In this document: positions 1-6,570 of the stretch, piece by piece
How positions within the stretch are numbered: the stretch's first letter is position 1
Layout: each line of letters begins with the position of its first letter
Assembly (NCBI GenBank): GCA_016302005.1
Contig: JAEDOK010000070.1
Span: 1 to 8,809 of the forward strand
Length of the DNA stretch: 8,809 nt
Direction: 5' to 3'
Source of the DNA: Oscillospiraceae bacterium
GTDB lineage: Bacteria > Bacillota_A > Clostridia > Oscillospirales > Oscillospiraceae
Notes under the pieces: generated by a model
Told to the model about the DNA's origin: nothing
Database searches by the model: none
Seen by the model: only the letters and a program-made list of their open reading frames with translations
Position numbers and translations under genes: made by a program

Positions 1-1408
1 TGAGGCAGTTGAGGATCTTGCCGCGCACGGGCATGATGCCCTGAAATTCCGCGTCCCGCGAGAGCTTGACCGAGCCCATTGCCGAGTCGCCCTCCACGAT
101 ATACAATTCCCGCCTGCCCGCGTCGCGGCTGCGGCAATCGACAAACTTCTGCACGCGGTTGGCGATATCAACCTTGCCCGCCAGCTTTCCCTTCACGGCG
201 GCGCGGGTCTTTTCGGCAGTCTCGCGGCTGCGCTTGTTGATGAGCACCTGATCGGCGATCTTGTCCGCCTCCGCCTTGTTTTCGATGAAATAGACCTGCA
301 GGCTGCTGCGGAAGAACTCCGTCATTGCCTCCTGAACGAACTTATTGTTGATGGATTTTTTCGTCTGGTTCTCATAGGAGGTCTGGGTAGAGAAGCAGTT
401 CGTCACCAGCACAAGGCAGTCCGCGACATCCTGATAGGAGATCTTCGTCTCGTTTTTCGTGTACTTTCCGCTCTGCTTCAGATAGGCATCAATGGCGTAG
501 ACGAACGCGTTGCGCGCAGCCCGTTCCGGGGAGCCGCCGTGCTCGAGCCACGAGGAGTTGTGGTAATACTCCTGCCGGCTCAGAGTGCGGGAGAAGCAGA
601 CGGTGGCAGAGATGCGCACCTTATAATCCGGCTTGTCCGCACGGTCGCGTCCCTTGCGCTCGCACTCCCAATACTGCGGCATCGTAAAGGCGTTGCCCTC
701 GGTCAGCTCGTTGATATAATCAACAATGCCGTGCTCGTAGAAAAAATCCGTCGTCTCGAATTTGCCGCCGACCTGATTGCGGAAGCGGAAGGTCACGCCC
801 GCGTTGACCACGGACTGCCGCTTGAGTACATCAAGGAAGTAATCCACAGGAATATCAATGTCCGTAAAGACCTCCAGATCCGGCTTCCAGCGGAAACGGG
901 AACCCGTCTTCTTGCGGTCGGCAGGCTCCTTCTTCATTTTACCGACGATCTCCCCGTGTTCAAAATGCAGGGTGTATTTGAAGCCGTCGCGGTAGATGCA
1001 GGCATCAAAAAACTCCGAGGTATACTGCGTGGCGCAGGTGCCGAGACCGTTCAAGCCGAGGCTGTATTCATAGCTGTCGCCGCTGTTGTTGTTATACTTG
1101 CCGCCCGCGTACATCTCGCAGAAGACCAGCTCCCAGTTATAGCGCTGCTCCTTCTCGTTCCAGTCTACAGGACAGCCGCGTCCGAAGTCCTCGACCTCGA
1201 TGCTGCGGTCGGCATAGCGCGTGACGATGATGAGATCGCCGTGCCCCTCGCGCGCCTCGTCAATGGCGTTCGAGAGGATCTCAAACACGGCGTGCTCGCA
1301 GCCGGTCAGGTCGTCCGAACCGAAGATGACGGCAGGGCGCTTGCGCACGCGGTCTGCGCCCACCAGCACGCTGATGCTTTCATTTCCGTAAGTCTGCTTT
1401 TTTGCCAT
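1..1408 (-). CDS. parE: Type IIA DNA topoisomerase B subunit (ParE/GyrB family), 3' end missing
   Basis: This is the ATPase/Toprim subunit of a type II topoisomerase, which works with a GyrA/ParC partner to pass DNA strands at the expense of ATP. The visible 469 residues hold the GHKL ATPase domain: E43 (general base) and N47/D50 in EILSNAIDEA, DFGRG at 74-78, and the glycine lid GLNGLGTC at 118-125. The transducer has the QTK-loop triad at 348-350. The Toprim domain starts with EGDSA at 439-443 (catalytic E439), followed by PVRGKILN. The reading frame is open to the left edge, so the rest of Toprim and the C-terminus are cut off. Start ATG at 1408 has GTGAGG just upstream. The sequence is divergent from textbook GyrB: GGTH is replaced by GGSP near 291-294, and EGDSAGGS reads EGDSAMGS. 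The family is certain. The choice of parE over gyrB is inferred from this divergence and from the absence of dnaA/recF neighbours. Confidence 0.88.
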   Translation of the reverse strand, partial: MAKKQTYGNESISVLVGADRVRKRPAVIFGSDDLTGCEHAVFEILSNAIDEAREGHGDLIIVTRYADRSIEVEDFGRGCPVDWNEKEQRYNWELVFCEMYAGGKYNNNSGDSYEYSLGLNGLGTCATQYTSEFFDACIYRDGFKYTLHFEHGEIVGKMKKEPADRKKTGSRFRWKPDLEVFTDIDIPVDYFLDVLKRQSVVNAGVTFRFRNQVGGKFETTDFFYEHGIVDYINELTEGNAFTMPQYWECERKGRDRADKPDYKVRISATVCFSRTLSRQEYYHNSSWLEHGGSPERAARNAFVYAIDAYLKQSGKYTKNETKISYQDVADCLVLVTNCFSTQTSYENQTKKSINNKFVQEAMTEFFRSSLQVYFIENKAEADKIADQVLINKRSRETAEKTRAAVKGKLAGKVDIANRVQKFVDCRSRDAGRRELYIVEGDSAMGSVKLSRDAEFQGIMPVRGKILNCL

Positions 1409-1466
1409 AGTGTCCTCACAAATCCCGGGAATATTTCGCAAAATACTCCATTTTATTATTATATGT

Positions 1467-1495
1467 AGTATATCCGACCGCGGCAAAAAAGTCAA
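1467..1495 (-). promoter_or_regulatory. Vegetative promoter of the topoisomerase gene
   Basis: On the minus strand TTGACT (1495-1490) and TATACT (1472-1467) are separated by exactly 17 bp, a near-consensus sigma-A promoter. It would start transcription near 1460, giving a leader of about 50 nt before the ATG at 1408. A second TATAAT-like hexamer follows directly downstream. Confidence 0.75.
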
Positions 1496-1530
1496 GAAAA
1501 AGCAATCCTGCATAATTTTTCCGAAGGGGC

Positions 1531-1559
1531 TTGTAATTTTTCCGCATATCCGTTAAAAT
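1531..1559 (+). promoter_or_regulatory. Vegetative promoter of the GH3 gene
   Basis: TTGTAA (1531-1536) and TAAAAT (1554-1559) lie 17 bp apart on the plus strand, a good sigma-A match. Transcription would start about 20-25 nt before the ATG at 1589, leaving just enough leader for the AGGAGGA ribosome site at 1577-1583. It is divergent from, and does not overlap, the promoter at 1467-1495. Confidence 0.7.
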
Positions 1560-1588
1560 GATAAAAACGAAAAGCGAGGAGGAACCAT

Positions 1589-2929
1589 ATGAGCGAAAAA
1601 CCGGAGCGGGAAGGAAAAAGAAAGAGACATTCATCTGCGCGAAGGGCGAAGTATGCACTGATCGCCGGGATGGCCGTTCTCGTGCTTGCTGTTGTAGCGG
1701 TCATATTTTTTGCGCTGCGCAGAAATAACGGTGTGCCGGATGTCGCTTGGGGAAAGGTGCAGACGGCATCAAGCGAAAGTATGCCGGCGGAGTCCTCTAC
1801 GGCTGCCCCGCCGACGGAGACCGTCGAGCCGACGGAGACTGCGGAGCCTTCAACGACTGAGGCACCGGAACCGACGATCTCCGCGGAGGAGGAGAAGGCG
1901 CAGGAGCTGCTTGACAGCATGACATTGGAGGAAAAAGTCTATCAGCTCTTTATTGTCACGCCGCGCGCGCTCACCGGTTTTTACGGTGTGGATATCGCCG
2001 GTCCCGCGACACAGGAGGCATTGCAAAACTATCCGGTCGGCGGGATCATCTATTTCAGCGAAAACATTTACAATGAGGGGCAGATCAGCGATATGATCCG
2101 CCTTTCACAGGAATACGCCCGTTATCCGCTGTTCATCGGCGTGGATGAGGAGGGCGGCAGAGTGTCGCGTCTGAGCAGCATCGGCGTGACGGACACCTTG
2201 GAGCCGATGGCGACCTACGGCGCGCAGGGAGACACCGCCCGCGTCCGCGAAATCGGGCAGACGCTCGGCACACAGCTCGGCAGCGTCGGCTTTAATATTG
2301 ATTTTGCGCCCGTCGCGGATGTTGTGACGAACCCGAACAACACCGAGATCGGAGACCGCTCCTTCAGCAGCGATCCGCAGGTCGCCGCCGATATGGTCGC
2401 CGCGATGGTCGAGGGTCTGCAAAGCAGCGGGACGATCTCCTGCCTCAAGCACTTCCCCGGGCATGGCAGCACGGAGGCGGATTCCCACGAAGGGCTTTCC
2501 GTAACAAGCCGCACCTTGGAGGAGCTGTGGCAGACGGAGCTGATTCCCTTCCTCGCCGGAATCGATGCGGGTGCGGAGATGGTCATGATCTCGCATATGT
2601 CCGCGCCTGCCATTACGGGCGACAACACGCCGTGCGACCTCTCCCCTGTCATTGTGACCGATCTTCTGCGGGAGGAAATGGGCTTTACGGGCGTGGTCGT
2701 GACGGATTCACACGAAATGGGCGCAATCACTAATTACTACGGCTGCGGCGAGGCAGCGGTGAAGGCGATTGCCGCAGGCTGTGATATCGTGCTGATGCCC
2801 TATAATTTAGACGAAGCAGTCGGCGCTGTGCTTACGGCGATTGAAAACGGCGAGCTGACCGAGGCGCGCATCGACGAAAGCGTCCTGCGCATCCTGACGC
2901 TCAAATACCGCTACGGCATTGTCGAATAA
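1589..2929 (+). CDS. Membrane-anchored GH3 beta-N-acetylhexosaminidase (NagZ-like)
   Basis: Predicted family-3 glycoside hydrolase acting on N-acetylglucosaminides, probably peptidoglycan fragments outside the membrane. Residues 1-21 are strongly basic and 22-43 form one hydrophobic segment, with no lipobox or obvious cleavage site, so a signal anchor is likely. A Ser/Thr/Pro/Glu-rich linker (about 60-103) leads to a single barrel domain (about 104-446). NagZ hallmarks are present: DEEGGRV (186-192), GDRSFSSDP (255-263), KHFPGHG (287-293), the D298-S-H300 loop that supplies the acid/base histidine, and nucleophile D373 in VVTDSHEMGAI. The catalytic domain has the usual NagZ size of about 340 residues and lacks the C-terminal domains of GH3 beta-glucosidases. 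ATG 1589 follows AGGAGGA by 5 nt. The gene is monocistronic, between its own promoter and terminator. Specificity for GlcNAc is inferred from the D-S-H loop. Confidence 0.92.
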   Translation: MSEKPEREGKRKRHSSARRAKYALIAGMAVLVLAVVAVIFFALRRNNGVPDVAWGKVQTASSESMPAESSTAAPPTETVEPTETAEPSTTEAPEPTISAEEEKAQELLDSMTLEEKVYQLFIVTPRALTGFYGVDIAGPATQEALQNYPVGGIIYFSENIYNEGQISDMIRLSQEYARYPLFIGVDEEGGRVSRLSSIGVTDTLEPMATYGAQGDTARVREIGQTLGTQLGSVGFNIDFAPVADVVTNPNNTEIGDRSFSSDPQVAADMVAAMVEGLQSSGTISCLKHFPGHGSTEADSHEGLSVTSRTLEELWQTELIPFLAGIDAGAEMVMISHMSAPAITGDNTPCDLSPVIVTDLLREEMGFTGVVVTDSHEMGAITNYYGCGEAAVKAIAAGCDIVLMPYNLDEAVGAVLTAIENGELTEARIDESVLRILTLKYRYGIVE

Positions 2930-2937
2930 GAAAACAC

Positions 2938-2985
2938 AACATCCCATGAAAACCGACCTTTTTCGGTCTTCATGGGATGTTTTTT
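2938..2985 (+). terminator. Rho-independent terminator of the GH3 gene
   Basis: An 18-20 bp hairpin, with one mismatch and a CCTTTT loop, begins 9 nt after the GH3 stop codon and runs into a six-T tract (2980-2985). An A-rich stretch on its left side could let it also stop transcription arriving from the ddl operon on the minus strand, although that T tract (GTGTTTTC) is weaker. Confidence 0.9.
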
Positions 2986-3039
2986 AGCTAATACAGAGCT
3001 GTTCACCCTTACAACGACCTCACACAAGCCCAAAGCAGA

Positions 3040-3124
3040 GATTGCCGCGTCACTGCGCTCCTCGCAATGACACGGAAGGTTACCCCCTTTGTCACTGCGA
3101 GGGCGCAAGCGCCTGTGGCAATCC
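3040..3124. repeat. REP-like palindromic intergenic repeat pair
   Basis: Two copies of one motif face each other. Left arm 3040-3071 starts GATTGCC and ends CCTCGCAATGAC. Right arm 3091-3124 is its near inverse, GTCACTGCGAGG to GGCAATC. The arms pair at both ends (7 and about 12 bp), and the right arm carries its own inner hairpin GGCGCTTGCGCC. Translated, such repeats give the CHCEERSDAAI-type peptide that turns up as spurious protein ends in many genomes, which suggests a dispersed element. It lies between the convergent ends of the GH3 gene and the ddl operon. Confidence 0.65.
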
Positions 3125-3143
3125 CGTGCTGGCAGTATCAGCC

Positions 3144-3725
3144 CTACGGCTCACTTCTGAGCTTCGTCAAAGCCGTACCGTTCAGCCAGCAGAGCAGCTC
3201 CTTCGGCGTGGCTGGCAGGTCGGTGGTGAGAAACTGTGTTCTGCCGGGCACCATGCGCGTCGGATCGTCGCTCTCCGCCCATGTCACGCGCTGCAAAACC
3301 GGCGCGTTACACGCGCGCAGATCCCCTTCAGGAAGCTCCTCATGCTGTAATAATATCGTCGCGTTAAAATTATCCGAAGTCCAGCGTCCGAAATTCGTCG
3401 TCGGGCTCTTCCAGAGCCATTTGCGCCGATCCTTCCCGCGCGGCTTCAGATAGCCGTTGTGTATGTCCTGTGTGCAGCGCATCAGCCAAATGACATGATA
3501 GCCCGCGCGCTGGAAAAAGCTGCACACATCAAAAAAGGTTGCCTCCATCAGAAGTCCGTCCTGCAGCATCATTACAAATTGATTTCTCTGCACGAAGGCG
3601 ATGACGGTCTCGTCGCCAACGGTAATCGGGACATCGCGGTTCTCCGGCGGTACGAGGCTCTGCCATCGGCGCTTCCAGCTCTCGGGATCCGTCTGTTGAA
3701 ATTCTCTTCTCCTTCGCAGCAGCAT
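3144..3725 (-). CDS. CoiA-like protein with degenerate nuclease active site (tentative)
   Basis: A 193-residue soluble protein with no signal peptide or membrane segment, third in the ddl operon, 20 nt after the DUF1934 gene. Its layout follows, from memory, competence-protein CoiA-like nuclease domains: a W-x4-WQSL-P start (17-26), a G-x-E-x-x-IA-x-V strand (37-45), a Q strand (51-55), then F-x5-F-x3-GYHVIWL (65-81), and the W-x-W-K-S-P plus F motif at 103-112. In that family the strands read H/R-x-A-D-V and V-I-E-F-Q. Here the Asp is F44 and the Glu is M53 by my alignment, and only Q55 remains, so nuclease activity is unlikely. GAGGAG lies 11 nt before ATG 3725, rather far. The role is unknown. 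Confidence in the gene itself is high; the CoiA relation is a pattern judgement, not a search result. Confidence 0.5.
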   Translation of the reverse strand: MLLRRRREFQQTDPESWKRRWQSLVPPENRDVPITVGDETVIAFVQRNQFVMMLQDGLLMEATFFDVCSFFQRAGYHVIWLMRCTQDIHNGYLKPRGKDRRKWLWKSPTTNFGRWTSDNFNATILLQHEELPEGDLRACNAPVLQRVTWAESDDPTRMVPGRTQFLTTDLPATPKELLCWLNGTALTKLRSEP

Positions 3726-3745
3726 GGGAATTTTCTCTCCTCTCG

Positions 3746-4171
3746 TTACTGTTTTTTTCTCGCCTCGATGCGGTAATCAATCATACCTGCCGTGCTGTCC
3801 TCAATGGAGATCGCGTAGGAAACCTCTAAATACCCGCCGTTTTCATCCATCCGGCAGTCGATGCGCTCGGTGCGGATGGTAATCATCAGTGCGCCGAAGC
3901 CGACATCGTATAAAGAACGATCCTCTCTCCCGACCGCAAAGGTCATAACGGATTCCACCGTGCCGGTGCGCGTGAGGGTGACGCAGTCCTTCTCAATGCG
4001 GAAGGTTGTCAGCGTTCCGCGCATTCCCGTCAGTTCGCTCTCGGCATAGGAGAGAAACAGCGCACCGTCCTCTGTGCGCAGCGTGCCGTCCGTGACGAGC
4101 TTTGTCGTCTCCGGCTCCTCGCCGTGGAAGCGCTGCGTTCCGTCAATGGTCAAAAGCATCTCCCGCTCCAC
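3746..4171 (-). CDS. DUF1934 (YwiB-like) beta-barrel protein
   Basis: A 141-residue cytoplasmic protein whose length and sequence pattern fit the DUF1934/YwiB family, a small calycin-like beta barrel with no established function. Typical family positions are visible: a YAESELTGMRGT block near 42-53, alternating beta strands with TLTRTG-x-V near 65-72, a YDVGFGAL-x-I block near 88-97 and an ENGG-x-L-x-V-x-Y block near 110-118. The start is GTG at 4171, chosen because GGAGGT (4184-4179) sits 7 nt upstream. That ribosome site lies inside the last codons of ddl, and only 3 nt separate the ddl stop from this start, so translation is probably coupled. A downstream ATG at 4159 would put the same ribosome site too far away. 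It is the second gene of the ddl operon. Confidence 0.85.
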   Translation of the reverse strand: MEREMLLTIDGTQRFHGEEPETTKLVTDGTLRTEDGALFLSYAESELTGMRGTLTTFRIEKDCVTLTRTGTVESVMTFAVGREDRSLYDVGFGALMITIRTERIDCRMDENGGYLEVSYAISIEDSTAGMIDYRIEARKKQ

Positions 4172-4174
4172 GGC

Positions 4175-5239
4175 TTATACCTCCGTTGCAAGCTCGATCA
4201 AGCGGTCGAGCTGTTCACTGTAGGGGATGCCGCTGGCGGCAAAGAGCTTCGGATACATCGAAACGGAGGTAAAATCCGGAATCGTGTTGATCTCGTTAAA
4301 AACGATTTCGTTTTTGTCATAGGTCACGAAGAAATCAACGCGGGACAGCCCCTTGCAGCCCAGCGCCTGATACACGCGGATGGCAGTGTCGCGGACATTC
4401 TCAGCGGTCTGCTCGTCGATGCGGGCAGGGATATACAGGCGCGCGCAATCGGAGATATATTTCGCGTCATAGTCGTAGAACTCCGTGCCGGAGTCAATCT
4501 CGCCGCAAATTGAAGCGGCAGGCGCGTCATTGCCCAAAACCGCGACCTCGACCTCACGTCCGTTGATGAATTCCTCAATGAGGATCTTCCGGTCAAATTT
4601 TGCCGCGTTTTGCAGCGCGGTCAGCAGCGCCTCGCGGTTTTTCACTTTGGAAACACCGACGGACGAACCGGTTCCCGCAGGCTTGACGAACACGGGATAG
4701 GCAAATCGTGCCTCCGCCGCGTCTAAAACGCCCTCCGCATTGACCGCAAGCTCCTGCGCCGTGACGAGCTGCCACGCCGCCTGACGGATGCCCGCGCAAT
4801 CCGCGACGAGCTTCATCAGCGTCTTGTCCATGCAGGTTGCGGAGGCGACAACATTCGAACCGACATAGGGAATGCCTGCTAACTGCAAAAGCCCCTGCAT
4901 CGCGCCGTCCTCGCCGTTTTCACCGTGCAGGACGGGAAACGCGACATCAATGCGCTCCCGCACGACACAGTCTCCCTCAAAGCTCAAAAGTCCCTGTCCC
5001 CGCACGGGGGAGATGGCAGCGCGGCGGTTTGCCTCGCAATGCAGCCATTCGCCGCTGGGCAGCTTGCTGTAGTCCTTGCCGCCGTAAAGCACCCAATCGC
5101 CGTTTTTCGTAATGCCGACGGGGAATATATTATATTTCTCCTGATTCAAATGGTTCAGCACGGACTCCGCCGAGCGGAGCGACACCTCGTGCTCCGGCGA
5201 CATACCGCCGAAAAGCACGCAAACGCTGAGTTTCCTCAA
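4175..5239 (-). CDS. ddl: D-alanine--D-alanine ligase
   Basis: Cytoplasmic ATP-grasp enzyme that joins two D-alanines for the peptidoglycan stem peptide. Family marks in its 354 residues: GGMSPEHEVSL (11-21, first-substrate Glu E16), HGENGEDGAMQGLLQLAGIPYVGS (105-128, given in two parts as HGENGEDG and IPYVGS), VKPAGTGSSVGVSKV (185-199), the omega-loop YDYDAKY (255-261), and NEINTIPDFTSVSMYP (315-330). The omega-loop Lys-Tyr (K260, Y261) indicates D-Ala-D-Ala rather than D-Ala-D-Lac synthesis. Odd point: the usual NTxPGFT reads NTIPDFT, with D322 where E. coli DdlB has Gly276. The start is TTG at 5239, fixed by GGAGGAG (5252-5246) 6 nt upstream; no ATG fits. It leads an operon with the DUF1934 and CoiA-like genes, behind a clear promoter at 5280-5308. 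Confidence 0.96.
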   Translation of the reverse strand: MRKLSVCVLFGGMSPEHEVSLRSAESVLNHLNQEKYNIFPVGITKNGDWVLYGGKDYSKLPSGEWLHCEANRRAAISPVRGQGLLSFEGDCVVRERIDVAFPVLHGENGEDGAMQGLLQLAGIPYVGSNVVASATCMDKTLMKLVADCAGIRQAAWQLVTAQELAVNAEGVLDAAEARFAYPVFVKPAGTGSSVGVSKVKNREALLTALQNAAKFDRKILIEEFINGREVEVAVLGNDAPAASICGEIDSGTEFYDYDAKYISDCARLYIPARIDEQTAENVRDTAIRVYQALGCKGLSRVDFFVTYDKNEIVFNEINTIPDFTSVSMYPKLFAASGIPYSEQLDRLIELATEV

Positions 5240-5245
5240 AACAAA

Positions 5246-5252
5246 CTCCTCC
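5246..5252 (-). promoter_or_regulatory. Ribosome binding site that sets the ddl TTG start
   Basis: GGAGGAG on the minus strand ends 6 nt before TTG 5239. No ATG or GTG in frame has comparable spacing, so the rare TTG start is supported. Confidence 0.8.
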
Positions 5253-5279
5253 GAAACGATGATAATTACAAGTCTCTAT

Positions 5280-5308
5280 ATCATATGTGATTCGCCCAAT
5301 AAAAACAA
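5280..5308 (-). promoter_or_regulatory. Vegetative promoter of the ddl operon
   Basis: Minus-strand TTGTTT (5308-5303) and TATGAT (5285-5280) are 17 bp apart. The predicted transcript starts near 5273 and has a leader of about 35 nt. It is divergent from the promoter at 5339-5367. Confidence 0.65.
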
Positions 5309-5338
5309 GTCCTTTTTCCGATTTTTCGCAATTTGCGG

Positions 5339-5367
5339 TGGAAATCTCCGCGCAAAGCTTATATAAT
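5339..5367 (+). promoter_or_regulatory. Promoter of the 138-residue unknown gene
   Basis: A perfect TATAAT at 5362-5367 is preceded at 17 bp by TGGAAA (5339-5344), a 4-of-6 match to the -35 consensus. Transcription would begin near 5374, which rules out the upstream in-frame ATG at 5287 and supports the start at 5395. Confidence 0.6.
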
Positions 5368-5394
5368 AGAGCGCGAAAGGACGGTGAGGCACGA

Positions 5395-5811
5395 ATGACC
5401 ATAGATCTGACAAACGGGGAATTTCGCAGCCTGCTGGATCTGGTCTATATCGGCAACTGGATCCTCAACGCCACGCGCGGCAACGACCGTATCGAGGAAT
5501 ATGACCGCGTGGAGAGCAAAATATTCGGACTGTGCAGCGGTACGCCCCTGTCTGCGCTGGTGGAGCATCGTCTCGGCGTGGCGTTCCCCTCCCGTGCGTT
5601 TCAGGAGGGCGGCATACAGGACGCGATCGCCTATTATGAAGACGGCGTATTTTTTGATATTCTCGCCGAGGAGCTGTCCAAACGCGACATGGGCTACCCC
5701 GAGATCACGGGGGAAAACTACGCCGAGCTGACCGAGCGAATGGACAAATATCTCGCCGAGTTCAACGATAACGGCGTAGAGAATGTCTCCGTCGAGGGTG
5801 TGGAACCGTAG
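5395..5811 (+). CDS. Conserved-looking acidic protein of unknown function
   Basis: I do not recognise a named family for this 138-residue protein. It is acidic, soluble-looking and mainly helical by composition, with no signal peptide, membrane segment, cysteine pair or nucleotide-binding motif. Notable blocks are LLDLVYIGNWILNA (13-26), a charged RIEEYDRVESKIF stretch (32-44) and IAYYEDGVFFDILAEELSKRD (78-98, given as YYEDGVFFDIL then EELSKRD). The last 30 residues are Glu/Asp/Asn-rich and probably a helix plus a loose tail. ATG 5395 is chosen because GTGAGG lies about 5 nt upstream and the TATAAT at 5362-5367 would start the transcript after the alternative ATG 5287. It is divergent from ddl and convergent with the ttcA-like gene, whose stop is only 3 nt away, so it probably stands alone. 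Confidence 0.85.
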   Translation: MTIDLTNGEFRSLLDLVYIGNWILNATRGNDRIEEYDRVESKIFGLCSGTPLSALVEHRLGVAFPSRAFQEGGIQDAIAYYEDGVFFDILAEELSKRDMGYPEITGENYAELTERMDKYLAEFNDNGVENVSVEGVEP

Positions 5812-5814
5812 GCA

Positions 5815-6537
5815 TTATCGCAGTTCCCGCCGAACGCCCCACTCCGGCAGAGGCAGCCGCTGCATCGCGCCGAAGACGCGGTCCTTCAGGTCGGGATAAG
5901 TCTTCGAAAGGGTCGCGATCAGCTCCTTGATCTCCTGCCGCTTTGTATTTTTGTCTGCGGGGCAGCGGTTTTCGATCACGGGGAGCTGCTGTTCCTCCGC
6001 AAAGCGCCGCACCATGCCCTCGGTCAGATAGAGCATCGGGCGGATCTGGGTCACGCCGGTGCGGTCGAGGTAGGTCACCGGCTGGAAGCAGCTCAGACGC
6101 CCCTCAAACAATAAACTCATTAAAAAGGTCTCCACGGCATCGTCATAGTGATGTCCGAGGGCGACCTTGGTAAAGCCCTGCTCAAGCAGCGCGTTGTTCA
6201 GCGCCCCACGGCGCATCTTCGCGCACATGGAGCAGGGATTTTTCTCCTTGCGATAGTCGAAGATGATCGGGCCGATCTGCGTTTTGACCTGCGTAAAGGG
6301 CACCTCCAACCGCTCACACAGCGCGGCAATGGGCGAAAAATCCATTCCAAGTCCCATATCCACTGTGATCGCCGTCAGCGAATACGGCTGCGGGTAATAG
6401 GCGCGCATCGCGGAAAGCAGCACGAGCAGTGCCAACGAATCCTTGCCGCCGGATACGCCGACCGCTATTTTATCATTCGGCGCGATCATGCGGTAATCCT
6501 CCGCACACCGCCGCACCAAACCCATCATTCTTTGCAT
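5815..6537 (-). CDS. ttcA: TtcA-like tRNA thiolation enzyme (PP-loop ATPase, Fe-S)
   Basis: Predicted cytoplasmic enzyme of the TtcA group, which adenylates a tRNA cytidine (position 32) and replaces its oxygen with sulfur using a [4Fe-4S] cluster. Numbering from TTG 6540, the PP-loop SGGKDS is at 30-35, the CSMC pair at C103/C106 is followed by AKMRRG, GHHYDD is at 129-134, and the third cluster cysteine C193 lies in ENRCPADKNTKRQEIK. All three Cys of the TtcA type are present, and there are no TtuA-like zinc fingers. At 240 residues it is shorter than E. coli TtcA (about 310) and lacks its N- and C-terminal extensions, as many Firmicutes homologues do. ATG 6537 fits GGGAG (6551-6547) at about 9 nt better than TTG 6540. 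No clear promoter is visible in the 33 bp before a palindromic element, so transcription may start within that element. The exact target base is inferred from the family. Confidence 0.85.
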   Translation of the reverse strand: MQRMMGLVRRCAEDYRMIAPNDKIAVGVSGGKDSLALLVLLSAMRAYYPQPYSLTAITVDMGLGMDFSPIAALCERLEVPFTQVKTQIGPIIFDYRKEKNPCSMCAKMRRGALNNALLEQGFTKVALGHHYDDAVETFLMSLLFEGRLSCFQPVTYLDRTGVTQIRPMLYLTEGMVRRFAEEQQLPVIENRCPADKNTKRQEIKELIATLSKTYPDLKDRVFGAMQRLPLPEWGVRRELR

Positions 6538-6570
6538 CAATCATCACTCCCATAAAACTCTGTAGACCGG

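Noticed and set aside
539..1468. A 309-codon open frame on the plus strand
   Set aside because: It runs antisense to the topoisomerase gene, has no ribosome site, and its translation is low-complexity Ala/Val/Leu text typical of a GC-rich shadow frame.
3040..3124. Considered as a two-repeat CRISPR remnant
   Set aside because: The copies are inverted, not direct, there is no regular spacer, and no cas gene is present.
3042..3453. Short plus-strand open frames of 102 and 128 codons
   Set aside because: They start inside the REP-like repeat and continue antisense to the CoiA-like gene; their first residues are the known spurious repeat-derived peptide type.
5287..5394. An in-frame upstream ATG that would lengthen the 138-residue protein by 36 residues
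   Set aside because: It lies upstream of the TATAAT box at 5362-5367 and inside the ddl promoter region, and has no ribosome site.
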